From NCBI RefSeq assembly GCF_042186555.1, contig NC_133328.1, forward strand, positions 619,579,592-619,643,591: 64,000 bases of DNA. Direction: 5' to 3'. The notes beneath the pieces were generated by a model. That model was not told the DNA's origin and did not search any database. It was given only the letters and a program-made list of their open reading frames with translations. This document shows, piece by piece, positions 20,290 to 31,260 of the stretch; positions within the stretch are counted from its first letter, which is position 1; each line of letters starts with the position of its first letter. This DNA comes from Aquarana catesbeiana. Its lineage: Eukaryota; Chordata; Amphibia; Anura; Ranidae. The translations under genes were made by a program, and so were the position numbers.

Positions 20290-22957
20290 AATAAAATTAA
20301 TTGTGCTCGCGCTAAAAATGTGAATTGAAAAAAATATGAATATATATAAACTGAGTATAAACTAATTGTGCAGAAATATTAAACCATAATTAGTATGCTA
20401 ATAAAAACATACATTTAAAAATATATATATATATAATGTGCAATCCTTATATATAAAATTCACAAAGTGCATCCACATAAAAGTGCAATCCTTATATAAA
20501 ATGCTGAAAGTGCATCATGCATGAATATAGACCTAATTAATAAACTGTGACAATCAAGTGTCCAAACAAAATACGATCAGCAGATTCAAACTGAAACAAA
20601 GAAGTGCAAGAAAACAGTGTCAATGAATTAAGTGTTCATCATGCTTCTCCTGAAAAGTGTCCAAATCACAACAAGCTGGATGTGCTCTCCCGTGATTCCC
20701 CACTTGTGCTTGCGCTCACCTCTATTCGTGTGACACGGTAGTTAAACAGTGTCAAAACACGCATTGGGGCCACTCCTGGGCTCACTCAGGATGCAATGAT
20801 GTATGTCCAATCCTCACAGGTAAAACATCATTCATAAAAGAGAAAAAGAAAGCTCCATGGTGTAATATAGTAAGGGATTTATTTAAAGTAAAAGAAGTTC
20901 CTCCAGGAGGGTACTCACAGTATGCAGGTGCTACAGTGCACCAAACTATACAGGTGTATTTCGTTTAGCAGCGGCTCGTATGGCGTGCGGTGTGGTGTAT
21001 ATTCCTCTCCTTCCCTGCTGACAGCTCCGTCCTACCCCTCCCCGACGCGTATTCGGCACAGGGATCACGTGCCTTCCTCTGGGGGATATCGTTTGGACGG
21101 ACTCTCAATGTGAATTTTATATGCTGCCGGCGGCCATTTTGCCGAGGACCGCAGACAGCACTAGTGTGGAATTGCAGCTGAAATGAGCGGCCAGTGGCCA
21201 TTTTGCCTAGGACCAACCATCTATGTTGTAATAGGCTTCAGCTGTGCATAATATTGCAATGGAGAGCCATGTTTCACATCACCCATCATCCAATAGAGTT
21301 ATGTCGGCGGCCATATTGCCTAGGTCTGCAGACAGCTCTAGTGATGGGCTACATTAATAAGCAGTTGATTAAACAAAATAAAATAAAATAAAACAGCAAC
21401 TGACAGCGCTATAAAATTAGATCCATCACAAAAAAAAAAAAAAGGCCATGAATACCATTGCGGACAGTGATGGTATATGAAAGTGATCCTATACAGTTAT
21501 ATTATGTTTGATAATCAAGGAAAGAGCTGTGCATCCAGGAGTCACCACACCGCACCTCATATACAATAAGAAAGAGCCTGACCAAATTAAAATAAATCTG
21601 AATTGCCTTTAAAAACACATGCAAAAAGTTTAAAACATAAATTCCATAACTAAAAATAGAAATCTACTCGGATGACCTTATAATTCTCCTAAACGGAGTA
21701 TTTAGAAGACCCCCCTTATCAAAGGAGATCTGTATCTCTGGCCTCTATTGAAGAGTAAAATAAATTTTAATATAATATGTTAAAATCAATATACACCCCT
21801 AAACCCAATATCATATCAGTAAATATTTATGATATGTAATATAAAAATATTAAAAGTATTACAATTATTAAAAATGTTATAATGATATTAAAAAACCACC
21901 ATAACAATGATAAGAACCTACAAAAAATGGTAATATTATCAACATTAACAGGTGTTAACAGGGAATCCAACACATAAATTTAGGATTAACCTAAAAACCA
22001 ACCTGGATAATATATCGGAATAAACATACAGAGAAATAAAAGAAATTATTTATATTAAGTTCGTCGCTACCCTGGCATCCTCATGTGAAGTCATCTTAAT
22101 ATAAAGCCCCATGGTCGACCAGACCATCTGTCAAACCGACCATAGTCCACAGTGGGTCTTTTTCCTGTATAGTTTGGTGCACTGTAGCACCTGCATACTG
22201 TGAGTACCCTCCTGGAGGAACTTCTTTTACTTTAAATAAATCCCTTACTATATTACACCATGGAGCTTTCTTTTTCTCTTTTATGAATGATGTTTTACCT
22301 GTGAGGATTGGACATACATCATTGCATCCTGAGTGAGCCCAGGAGTGGCCCCAATGCGTGTTTTGACACTGTTTAACTACCGTGTCACACGAATAGAGGT
22401 GAGCGCAAGCACAAGTGGGGGATCACGGGAGAGCACATCCAGCTTGTTGTGATTTGGACACTTTTCAGGAGAAGCATGATGAACACTTAATTCATGGACA
22501 CTGTTTTCTTGCACTTCTTTGTTTCAGTTTGAATCTGCTGATCGTATTTTGTTTGGACACTTGATTGTCACAGGATTTGCACTTATTAATTAGGTCTATA
22601 TTCATGCATGATGCACTTTCAGCATTTTATATAAGGATTGCACTTTTATGTGGATGCACTTTGTGAATTTTATATATAAGGATTGCACATTATATATATA
22701 TATTTTTACATGTATGTTTTTATTAGCATACTAATTATGGTTTAATATTTCTGCACAATTAGTTTATATTTTATACTCAGTTTATATATATTCATATTTT
22801 TTTCAATTCACATTTTTTAGCGCGAGCACAATTGATTTTATTTATATTCAAATACACGGAATGAAACGTGGTGAAGTGTTTGCTGCTTTAAATATAGTTG
22901 TTTTACTCCTTAGAGGCATTGGTCCACTTGTGGCTCGCAAGAACCCCACCTGTTTGT
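20290..22957 (-). mobile_element. Inverted-repeat retroelement-like insertion, probably Penelope-type
   Basis: A 16-bp target duplication AGGAATACTGTCCATA flanks it (20274-20289 and 22958-22973). Arms at 20290-20954 and 22164-22843 are inverted copies of each other with few differences, and a 114-bp segment (22844-22957) follows the right arm only. Upstream of the left arm, in the minus sense, is a hammerhead-like core at 21040-21085, then AATAAA near 20877. The layout matches the coding Penelope-like element at 44.4-52.6 kb in miniature. No protein domain is encoded. Confidence 0.6.
21040..21086 (-). ncRNA. Hammerhead-ribozyme-like fold
   Basis: In minus sense: CCCC, CAGAGGA (consensus CTGANGA), a stem GGCAC/GTGCC, GAATACGCGT (consensus GAAACGCGT), C, then GGGG pairing with the initial CCCC. 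Stems I and II are perfect, but the core differs at two places, so activity is doubtful. Confidence 0.4.
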
Positions 22958-23480
22958 AGGAATACTGTCCATAGTTGGTACAGGCAGCAGGCAGAGATAT
23001 GGTCAGTGCAGCCAAAGTATTGGTCCAGGTAACATGCACATGGTCCATGAAAAGTCCTGAGTCAGTGCAGGCAGAGATATTGTCAGCACAGCCAAATTAT
23101 TGGTCCAGGCAGGACCATCAAGCTTAGGGCCTTGGTCAGGAAATAATGGGGACGGGGTAGAGGCCTCACCCACCTAAATCGTTTTGAAGCCTCCGGACTC
23201 CAGACCCTGTTCTGGGAATTAAAAAACAGAGAGAGAACCAAAAACAGTTTTTTTCCAACTCAGAACACTCTCTTCTGGAGCCCCTCACATATGTGAGACC
23301 CCTGTGTAGCAGGGTGAAAGATCATTCCAAGGGGCAGGCAAAAACATGGTCAACAGGCAGAGGTCAGTGCAAGTAAAAGGCAGAAATAGACGGTAGGCAG
23401 AGGCATAGTCGATAGTCCAGGGTCAGTTCACATGAAAGGCAGAAATATGGCGGATAAACAATGCAGACGACAGGCCAGGG
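22958..23480 (+). repeat. piggyBac GCAGGCAGG minisatellite, right part
   Basis: Continuation of the array at 20080-20289 with units such as GGCAGAGATATGGTCAGTGC and AGTCCAGGGTCAGTTCACATG. It leads directly into the 3' end of the transposase relic. Confidence 0.7.
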
Positions 23481-23485
23481 TCAGT

Positions 23486-25236
23486 TCACATGCCATTTTT
23501 TTTTTGGCATCTTCTTCCAGTTGCTGATGGTGGAATATTGTCAGGAAAATGGCACTCATGCAGTCTGCTGACACAATCGGAGCGAATGCTTTCTGGAGGG
23601 GATCGTTGCTGATAAATCAGGGCAGTGACAATATCTTCGATAAATTTAAGGAAGGGGTTGGGTATTTCCGTTGTTTTTTGGTAGGTGACGTATGCATTAT
23701 AAATGGCCAAATGGAAGAAATATATTGCGACTTTTTTATACCAGAAGAGGGACTTTCGTGTTGATAGATAGGGCTGCAGCATTTGATTGTTTAAATCCAC
23801 CCCCCCCCCCCCCCCTGAACTTGTATTTGTGAATACAGCAAGGCTTTTCAATGGGACTGCGTCATCGTGGATGGTGGACATGATGTAAGCATCTTTCCTA
23901 TCCCTCTACTTCACGGCCGACACTTCCTCGTTCCTCAGGCTTGTTGATTCCCCCCTTTGTAGCCTTGTGGTGACTAGACGCTGTGGGAAGCCCCTCCTGT
24001 TTTTTCTTGCTGTACCGCAGGCCAAAGTTTTCTTCAGGTATAGGTGGCGAAAAAGGGGCAAACTGGTATAGCAATTATCCATGTAAATGTGATACCCCTT
24101 TTTGGAGGAGTGGGAATGCCAACTTCCAGACAATTTTCCCGCTTATTCCCATGTACGTTGGACACTCGGGACTGGAGCTGGGAGTCTTTGCCTTCATACA
24201 CACGAAAGGCATGCACATATCCGGAGGAGCTTTTACAGACCTTGTTGAGCTTCAATCCGTACCTCGCCCTCTTACTGGGGATATACTGATTGATTCCCAG
24301 CTGGCATGTGAAATGGACCAGGGATTCATCCACAGAGATGTTCTGGTCAGGGATAAAAAAAATTTAGGCAAACCTCTTATTACAAAAAAATCAATTAGGG
24401 GGCAAATTTTCAAATTTTATACAGTTTATCAAAGTCTGGATGATTTCGGGGGAGGGGGGGACTACGAGTTATCACTGAAATGCAGGAACTGCATGCATGA
24501 TCATGTCATAGCGGGACCTGGACATCAAAGCTGAAAAAAATTGGCATGTGGTGGATGGGTTTGGTAGACCAATATGCATGCAGTTCGTTTTTTTTTTTGT
24601 AAGCCCCATGTTAAGCGTAAGGCCTAAAAGCAATCTAAGCTCCTCCACTGTCAGGGGTCTCCATTCAAAAGGGCGGGCATAGCATGAGTTGGGGTTATTT
24701 TCTATATACTTACGGGCAAATAGATTTGTTTGGTCCATGATGCTTTGAAGTAACTCCTCAGGGAAAAATAAATAAATTAAATCGATTTCAGAAAAACCTT
24801 TGGTGTTGGCCTGCACACCTGGCTGTGCTGTGAAAGGGGGGGTTGTGGCTGACCCTGTGCTAGAGGACATCCACAATGTGTTTGGCAAGGCATCTGGAAG
24901 ATGGGTTTGGGCCCTAATTCTTTGGGTCTGGCGTGAAATTCCAGCGCTTGTATTGGGCCTCCCCTCCTGGGGTCTAGCGTCGTTGGCATTTGCCGATTGG
25001 CCATTGGGGTGTCTGGCGCTGCTGGTAGCTGCCTGGTCGTCGGACTGTCTTCTTTTAGGAAAGGTTACTTCCTCCTCTGATTCGGATGTACTGCCTTCGG
25101 GGGGCTCGTATTGCGAACCAGAATCAGAATTGGACTCAGAACTTACTGGGGCGGTGAGAGCTCCCCGCTGTTATCATCGGTCAGGCTTAGCATTTGATGT
25201 GCCTCTTCTGGAGTGTGTACTTTTCTGGACATGGCT
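23486..25236 (-). pseudogene. piggyBac transposase, frameshifted
   Basis: The relic is read in at least four minus-strand frames. The N-terminus near 25233 begins MSRKVHTPEEAHQML and soon meets a stop. 24472-24888 carries the conserved N-terminal domain (RPLTVEELRLLLGL, MGL). 24034-24333 carries the first catalytic Asp region (DESLVHF, QYIPSKRARYG). 23906-24133 carries the second Asp (YMDNCYTSLPLF). 23486-23881 carries the third (STIHDDA) and the RKSLFWYKKVAIYFFHLAIYNAY-type segment. All three catalytic Asp positions are present, but frameshifts and a stop prevent expression. A C-terminal Cys-rich domain is not clear. Confidence 0.88.
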
Positions 25237-25482
25237 GTATGACAGGTGACACTGATGGGCTGCATGACAGCGACTAATGGGCTGCACGTCAGGTAGAAAT
25301 TGGCTGCACGACAGGCACTGCTGGGCTCATGGGACAGGTACTCCTGCTTGGCTCACGGGACAGGCCCTCTGACGGGGTGACAGGGCCTCTTTATTCAAGG
25401 GGGGGGGGGCAATCTGGGCACAGTAGTAATAGCACACAGTAATCTGTATCTGGAACTCACTGTTCCGCAAGTTCCTCCTCAC
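25237..25482 (+). repeat. piggyBac subterminal short repeats
   Basis: Units of about 25-35 bp such as GACAGGTGACACTGATGGGCTG, CACGACAGGCACTGCTGGG and CGGGACAGGCCCTCTGACGG are followed by a G-run. They lie between the transposase start and the foldback insertion. No gene. Confidence 0.6.
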
Positions 25483-28350
25483 TAGGGATGAGCCGAACAC
25501 CCCCCTGTTCGGTTCGCACCAGAACATGCGAACAGGAAAAAAGTTTGTTCGAACACGCGAACACCGTTAAAGTCTATGGGACACGAACATGAATAATCAA
25601 AAGTGCTAATTTTAAAGGCTTATATGCAAGTTATTGTCATAAAAAGTGTTTGGGGACCTGGGTCCTGCCCCAGGGGACATGGATCAATGCAAAAAAAAGT
25701 TTTAAAAACGGACGTTTTTTCAGGAGCAGTGATTTTAATAATGCTTAAAGTCAAACAATAAAAGTGTAATATCCCTTTAAATTTCGTACCTGGGGGGTGT
25801 CTATAGTATGCCTGTAAAGGGGCGCATGTTTCCTGTGTTTAGAACAGTCTGACAGCAAAATGACATTTTGAAGGAAAAAACTCATTTAAAACTACCCGCG
25901 GCTATTGCATTGCCGACAATACACTTAGAAGTTCATTGATAAAAACGGCATGGGAATTCCCCAAAGGGGAACCCCGAACCAAAATTAAAAAAAAAAAATG
26001 ACGTGGGAGTCCTCCTAAATTCCATACCAGGCCCTTCAGGTCTGGTATGGATATTAAGGGGAACCCCGGCCAAAATTAAAAAAAAAAAAATGACGTGGGG
26101 TCCCCCCAAAAATCCATACCAGACCCTTATCCGAGCACGCAACCTGGCAGGCCGCAGGAAAAGAGGGGGGGACGAGAGTGCGGCCCCCCCTCCCTCCTGA
26201 ACCGTACCAGGCCACATGCCCTCAACATTGGGAGGGTGCTTTGGGGTAGCCCCCCAAAACACCTTGTCCCCATGTTGATGAGGACAAGGGCCTCATCCCC
26301 ACAACCCTGGCCGGTGGTTGTGGGGGTCTGCGGGCGGGGGGCTTATCGGAATCTGGAAGCCCCCTTTAACAAGGTGACCCCCAGATCCCGGCCCCCCCCC
26401 TGTGTGAAATGGTAAGGGGGTACATAAGTACCCCTACCATTTCACGAAAAAAGTGTCAAAAATGTTAAAAATGACAAGAGACAGTTTTTGACAATTCCTT
26501 TATTTAAATGCTTCTTCTTTCTTCTATCTTCCTTCATCTTCTGGTTCTTCTGGCTCTTCTGGTTCTTCCTCCGGCGTTCTCGTCCAGCATCTCCTCCGCG
26601 GCGTCTTCTATCTTCTTCTCCTCGGGCCGCTCCGCACCCATGGCATGGGGGGGAGGCTCCCGCTCTTCTCTTCTTCTCTTCTTCTCTTCTTCATTTTCTT
26701 CTCCGGGCCGCTCCGCAAACCATGCTGGCATGGAGGGAGGCTCCCGCTGTGTGACGGCGCTCCTCGTCTGACAGTTCTTAAATAACGGGGGGCGGGGCCA
26801 CCCGGTGACCCCGCCCCCCTCTGACGCACGGTGACTTGACGGGACTTCCCTGTGACATCACGGGGAATGCCACAGGGAAGTCCCGTCAAGTCACCGTGCG
26901 TCAGAGGGGGGCGGGGTCACCGGGTGGCCCCGCCCCCCCGTTATTTAAGAACTGTCAGACGAGGAGCGCCGTCACACAGCGGGAGCCTCCCTCCATGCCA
27001 GCATGGATTGCGGAGCGGCCCGGAGAAGAAAATGAAGAAGAGAAGAGCGGGAGCCTCCCCCCCATGCCATGGGTGCGGAGCGGCCCGAGGAGAAGAAGAT
27101 AGAAGACGCCGCGGAGGAGATGCTGGACGAGAACGCCGGAGGAAGAACCAGAAGAGCCAGAAGAACCAGAAGATGAAGGAAGACAGAAGAAAGAAGAAGC
27201 ATTTAAATAAAGGAATTGTCAAAAACTGTCTCTTGTAATTTTTAACATTTTTGACACTTTTTTTGTGAAATGGTAGGGGTACTTATGTACCCCCTTACCA
27301 TTTCACACAGGGGGGGGCCGAGATCTGGGGGTCACCTTGTTAAAGGGGGCTTCCAGATTCCGATAAGCCCCCCGCCCGCAGACCCCCACAACCACCGGCC
27401 AGGGTTGTGGGGATGAGGCCCTTGTCCTCATCAACATGGGGACAAGGTGTTTTGGGGGGCTGCCCCAAAGCACCCTCCCAATGTTGAGGGCATGTGGCCT
27501 GGTACGGTTCAGGAGGGGGGGGGCGCACTCTCGTCCCCCCCTCTTTTCCTGCGGCCTGCCAGGTTGCGTGCTCGGATAAGGGTCTGGTATGGATTTTTGG
27601 GGGGACCCCACGCCGTTTTTTTTTTTTTTTTTTTTTTTTTGGCGCGGGGTTCCCCTTAAAATCCATACCAGACCTGAAGGGTCTGGTATGGAATTTAGGG
27701 GGAACCCCACGTCATTTTTTTTTTTTTTTATTTTGGCCGGGGTTCCCCTTAATATCCATATCAGACCTGAAGGGCCTGGTATGGAATTTAGGGGGACTCC
27801 CACGTCATTTTTTTTTAAATTTTGGTTCGGGGTTCCCCTTTGGGGAATTCCCATGCCGTTTTTATCAATGAACTTCTATGTGTATTGTCGGCAATGCAAT
27901 AGCCGCGGGTAGTTTTAAATGAGTTTTTTCCTTCAAAATGTCATTTTGCTGTCAGACTGTTCTAAACACAGGAAACATGCGCCCCTTTACAGGCATACTA
28001 TAGACACCCCCCAGGTACGAAATTTAAAGGGATATTACACTTTTATTGATTGACTTTAAGCATTATTAAAATCACTGCTCCTGAAAAAACGTCCGTTTTT
28101 AAAACTTTTTTTTGCATTGATCCATGTCCCCTTGGGCAGGACCCAGGTCCCCAAACACTTTTTATGACAATAACTTGCATATTAGCCTTTAAAATTAGCA
28201 CTTTTGATTTCTCCCATAGACTTTTAAAGGGTGTTCCGCGGCATTCGAATTTGCCGCGAACACCCCAAATTGTTCGCTGTTCGGCGAACTTGCGAACAGC
28301 CAATGTTCGAGTCGAACATGAGTTCGACTCGAACTCGAAGCTCATCCCTA
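25483..28350. mobile_element. 2.87-kb foldback palindrome
   Basis: The outer ends are TAGGGATGAGC and its inverse GCTCATCCCTA. The flanks share TCCTCAC. The two halves are near-perfect inverted copies meeting at a very short centre around 26864, where GGGACTTCCCTGTG and its inverse are separated by about 20 bases. The outermost ~130 bp of the arms have diverged more than the interior. The arms are rich in GAAGAAG and CCCCGCC tracts that give mirror-image low-complexity frames. No transposase is encoded. The mobilising enzyme is unknown. Confidence 0.85.
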
Positions 28351-28399
28351 GTCCTCACACTGAATCGGTGTGTGAGGAGGAGAACCCGGTAACAGTCGT

Positions 28400-28816
28400 T
28401 ACTCCTGGTATGTACTTGTGACCGGCTGTGATTGGATACAGCTGGTCACGTGGTAAAGAGCCAATTTCATTAGCTCTTTACTCTGATCGGGGCTGGGCTT
28501 TGTCCAAGGGACAAGCCTTGTCCCCGATCGCCGCGCTGAGCACCCCCGGGGGCACGCATGAGCAGCATGCACTTCGATCTTTTTCAAAGTTAACGGCTTT
28601 GATTGGACACAACCGGTCACGCGGTAAAGAACCAATTTCATTGGATCTTTACCCTGATCGGGAAGGGGCTGTGTCCTGAGGGACATGCCTGATACCTGAT
28701 CGCCGCGCCGGGGGCCCACAGTAGCGACGAACAGCGGAGGATGTCCTGTGACGCTCAGATGGAAAGAGTGTTCCTGCCGGCGTCATATTACTGTGGCCTG
28801 GTATGGAACTGGTTAA
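28400..28816 (+). repeat. piggyBac right-end subterminal repeats and terminus
   Basis: A ~185-bp unit (GATTGGATACAGCTGGTCACGTGG, CCAATTTCATT, CTGATCGGGG, GATCGCCGCGC) occurs twice, near 28428-28530 and 28600-28710. It is followed by the terminal repeat and TTAA. Confidence 0.7.
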
Positions 28817-28906
28817 TATTTGTTTTTGGGTTTAATACGGATTTAAGTAACACTTACAGGTCTCCCCCTGAGAAACACTGTGCTTCCCCCTCAAATCAGC
28901 TTGTTG

Positions 28907-29149
28907 GGCCCCTTTCACACTTGTACGACCTGAAAGTCACGCGACTTTGACGTGACTTTAAGCAATTCCTGTGTAATCTTGAGGTCTATGGACTTCAAGT
29001 CACATCGAAGTCAGACCAAAATAGTGCAGAGGCTACTTTGAAGTCACACAGATATGAACGGTACGCATTGGAAATCATGGGGGTACCAATTGTCATGCGA
29101 CTTTGCAGTCCCAAGTCACAGGACAAGTCGCACAAGTGTGAAAGTGGCC
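28907..29149. mobile_element. PIF/Harbinger-type MITE, family beta, copy 1
   Basis: Ends GGCCCCTTTCACACTTGT and ACAAGTGTGAAAGTGGCC, with TTG and TTA as left and right flanks. The interior includes AAGTCACGCGACTTTG-type pairs. It matches the copy at 54785-55033. Confidence 0.65.
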
Positions 29150-29152
29150 TTA

Positions 29153-29896
29153 GCTGATTTGCTTGTTGTGCTACTTCTGTTGTACAGGAGACTATCGAAG
29201 CCAAAATCAAATTCATGACTGATTTCAAAACGAAGTCAAGTTATTACACTGCTTGCGTACAAAAGCACATGAAATGGCATAATAATGAATACAGAACTGT
29301 GTTCAGTTTTGTTTTTTAATCTGCCTGGGGTTCAGCTTTCAGTCCTGCAAAACAGCTGTATCTTTTTTTCTGTGATTATTATTATTATTATTGATTTATA
29401 TAGTGTTTTAATCTCCTGTGGTGCTGCAGAAAGTCAACAATACAAACTAGAATAAGTAACGCAGGTAATACAAATGCATACAATGTTTTCAATGGCAAAT
29501 ATAGACAGCTGCTTAGCAGACCTATACACCAATATATAGCAGGAGCCAAGATTTCTGCCTGTATAAGCCCTGGTGCCTTTGGTGCTTGTTGTGTGGCCCT
29601 CAGACCCCAGCGGTTAATAGGAGAGAGGAGAACGTTGAATTGTAAAGGGTTGCAGTGAATTGTTGCAACTTCATGGAGTGTTTGGACAAAATCTCATATA
29701 CTCTTGCCAACCCTGTAACGCGTATGTGCAGCACCAGGCTGGGTGGACTGTGACAGACCAAACTTGGATAGAGACTTTTGGAGGGGACTATGGGCTAGTC
29801 TTCTCCTTACTGATTATGGCCCATGAAGGAGACTGGGGATTTTGCCATTTCTACCGGTCAGAGCATGGAAAAGAGCTCAGTTCAGCCTCTGATCCC
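29153..29896. other. Mostly unrecognised; ATT microsatellite
   Basis: ATTATTATTATTATT occurs at about 29378-29392. The sequence around it (GTGCTGCAGAAAGTCAACAATAC) may be an old repeat. No coding exon was found. Confidence 0.4.
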
Positions 29897-29899
29897 TTA

Positions 29900-30333
29900 T
29901 GCCCCGTACACACGGTCGGACATTGATCGGACATTCCAAAAACAAAATCCATGGATTTTTTCTGACGGATGTTGGCTCAAACTTGTCTTGCATACACACG
30001 GTCACACAAAGTTGTCGGAAAATCCAATCATTCTGAACGCGGTGACATAAAACACGTACGTCGGGACTATAAATGGGGCAGTAGCCAATAGCTTTCATCT
30101 CTTTATTTATTCTGAGCATGCGTGGCACTTTGTGTGTCAGATTTGTGTACACACGATCGGAATTTCCGAAAACGGATTTTGTTGTCGGAAAATTTTATAG
30201 CCTGCTCTCAATCTTTGTGTGTCGGAAAATCCGATGGAAAATGTGTGATGGAGCCCACACACGGTCAGAATTTCCGACAACAAGGTCCTATCACACATTT
30301 TCTGTTGGAAAATCTGACCGTGTGTACGGGGCA
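29900..30333. mobile_element. PIF/Harbinger-type MITE, family alpha, copy 3
   Basis: Ends TGCCCCGTACACACGGTCGG and CCGTGTGTACGGGGCA. TTA lies on the left and ATA on the right. The interior contains several internal copies of the CACACGNTCGGAATTTCCG motif, making it longer than other members. Confidence 0.7.
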
Positions 30334-30357
30334 ATAGGGAGAGCAGATCATTCTCTA

Positions 30358-30632
30358 ATGGTGGACAACAACGTGATGAACACTGAGAGCGAGGCTTGGA
30401 TTAATTTTCTTAATAAGGTCAATAAAGCTTCTCTTCTGGAGTGGATGGAAAGGTGTAATATTTATTTTGTGCAGGTTAATGGTCAGAGGAAATATGGTGG
30501 CCCTTCTGCAGACCGAGTTGGAGAAGCCCCCTCCACTTGGGACAGAAATATTTATTGACAATATCCCTCAAGAAATGTATGAAGATTTATTAATTCCACT
30601 TTTTCAGACTACTGGAACATTTTATGAGCTTT
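30358..30632 (+). pseudogene. dnd1: Partial DND1-like RNA-binding protein copy
   Basis: From an ATG at 30358 the frame encodes a peptide with WINFLNKVNKASLLEWMER and VQVNGQRKYGG, then shifts by one base into GTEIFIDNIPQEMYEDLL and PLFQTTGTFYE. This is the N-terminus and start of RRM1 of the DND1/A1CF/RBM46 group, closest by eye to the germ-cell factor Dead end (DND1). The RNP1 half of RRM1 and everything after it are missing or unrecognisable. With a frameshift and no flanking splice context, I call it a pseudogene fragment. It starts 24 bp after a Harbinger MITE. How it got here (retrocopy, duplication or capture) is not resolved. Confidence 0.65.
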
Positions 30633-30746
30633 GTTACATAGACTGTTGTAGGCTGGCGTCGGACAGTCTAGAATCCCTGATTAATTAAAGCATTTTCTAA
30701 GTGGGCAGTGACCTGAGTCACATAGGCTTGTCTAGGTGACTAGTTG

Positions 30747-31260
30747 TTAACCACTTGCCGACCGCCCGCCATCGTTATACGTCAGCTGTCTGAAGAGGAA
30801 TGCCGTTGTTATGGAAGCAGCTCACTGCCATAAGCCTGGTATCCTCTTCTTCAGCGGGAGGTCGGCTTTCAGATAAAAGTGGTCTCAGCAGCGGATTCGC
30901 CTCAAGATCACTTTTATCGGGGGTGGGAGAGGGCCTGCCCCCCCTCCCATCGCGCTCCGGTCATCTCCGCCGCTTACTGGAGGCGTCGGTAGTGGCGGAG
31001 ACGATCGGGTCCTTTCACCTCAACAGCCTGGAGCCAAGTGAGGGAATGATGGTCCCCACTCGGCTCCATAGCATTTGAGGGCGGAAGTGACATTTGGTCT
31101 TAAAGGGGAATTTTTTTTTATTTGTGTACATTTTTTTTGTGTAAATATGAAATCTGAGGTCTTTTTGACCCCATATCTCACATTTTAAGAGGTCCTGTCA
31201 TGCTTTTTTTCTATTACAAGGGATGTTTACATTAGATCACTGTTGTCTGTTCCTTAGATG
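30747..31260 (+). mobile_element. piggyBac-like MITE with TTAACCACTTGCC end
   Basis: It starts TTAACCACTTGCCGACC and contains AAGTGGTCTC and AAGATCACTTTTATCG, plus a TACAAGGGATGTTTAC motif near its right side. All of these recur, inverted or direct, at 61.6-61.8 and 62.9-63.2 kb. The right terminus is not certain. Confidence 0.5.

Larger units (their letters stand above)
18365..28816 (-). mobile_element. piggyBac element with decayed transposase and nested inserts
   Basis: TTAA at 18365-18368 is followed by CCACTTCAATACAGGGCAC. At the far end, GTGGCCTGGTATGGAACTGG precedes TTAA at 28813-28816. Inverted, the two ends match at most positions, so they are terminal repeats with TTAA duplications. 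A minus-strand piggyBac transposase relic lies at 23486-25236. Removing the inserts at 18763-19094, 20290-22957 and 25483-28350 leaves about 4.5 kb. Long subterminal repeats occur on both sides. Confidence 0.7.

Noticed and set aside
24983..25249. Plus-strand 149-codon frame from 24800
   Set aside because: Antisense to the piggyBac transposase N-terminal region.
26488..27238. Mirror-image Arg/Glu- and Leu/Phe-rich open frames on both strands
   Set aside because: They are translations of the GAAGAAG and CCCCGCC tracts in the foldback palindrome. The same frames appear inverted in each arm and have no domain.
27303..27912. Long open frames of 100-183 codons with KKKKK and FFFFF runs
   Set aside because: Low-complexity translation of palindrome arm repeats with homopolymer runs. 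No protein family.
29700..29720. ACGCGT near 29718 as another hammerhead-like site
   Set aside because: No GAAA or CTGANGA partner on either strand and no tail module.
30118..30357. In-frame extension upstream of the DND1-like ATG
   Set aside because: This part translates the Harbinger MITE (repeated RSEFP segments). Homology starts at the ATG at 30358.
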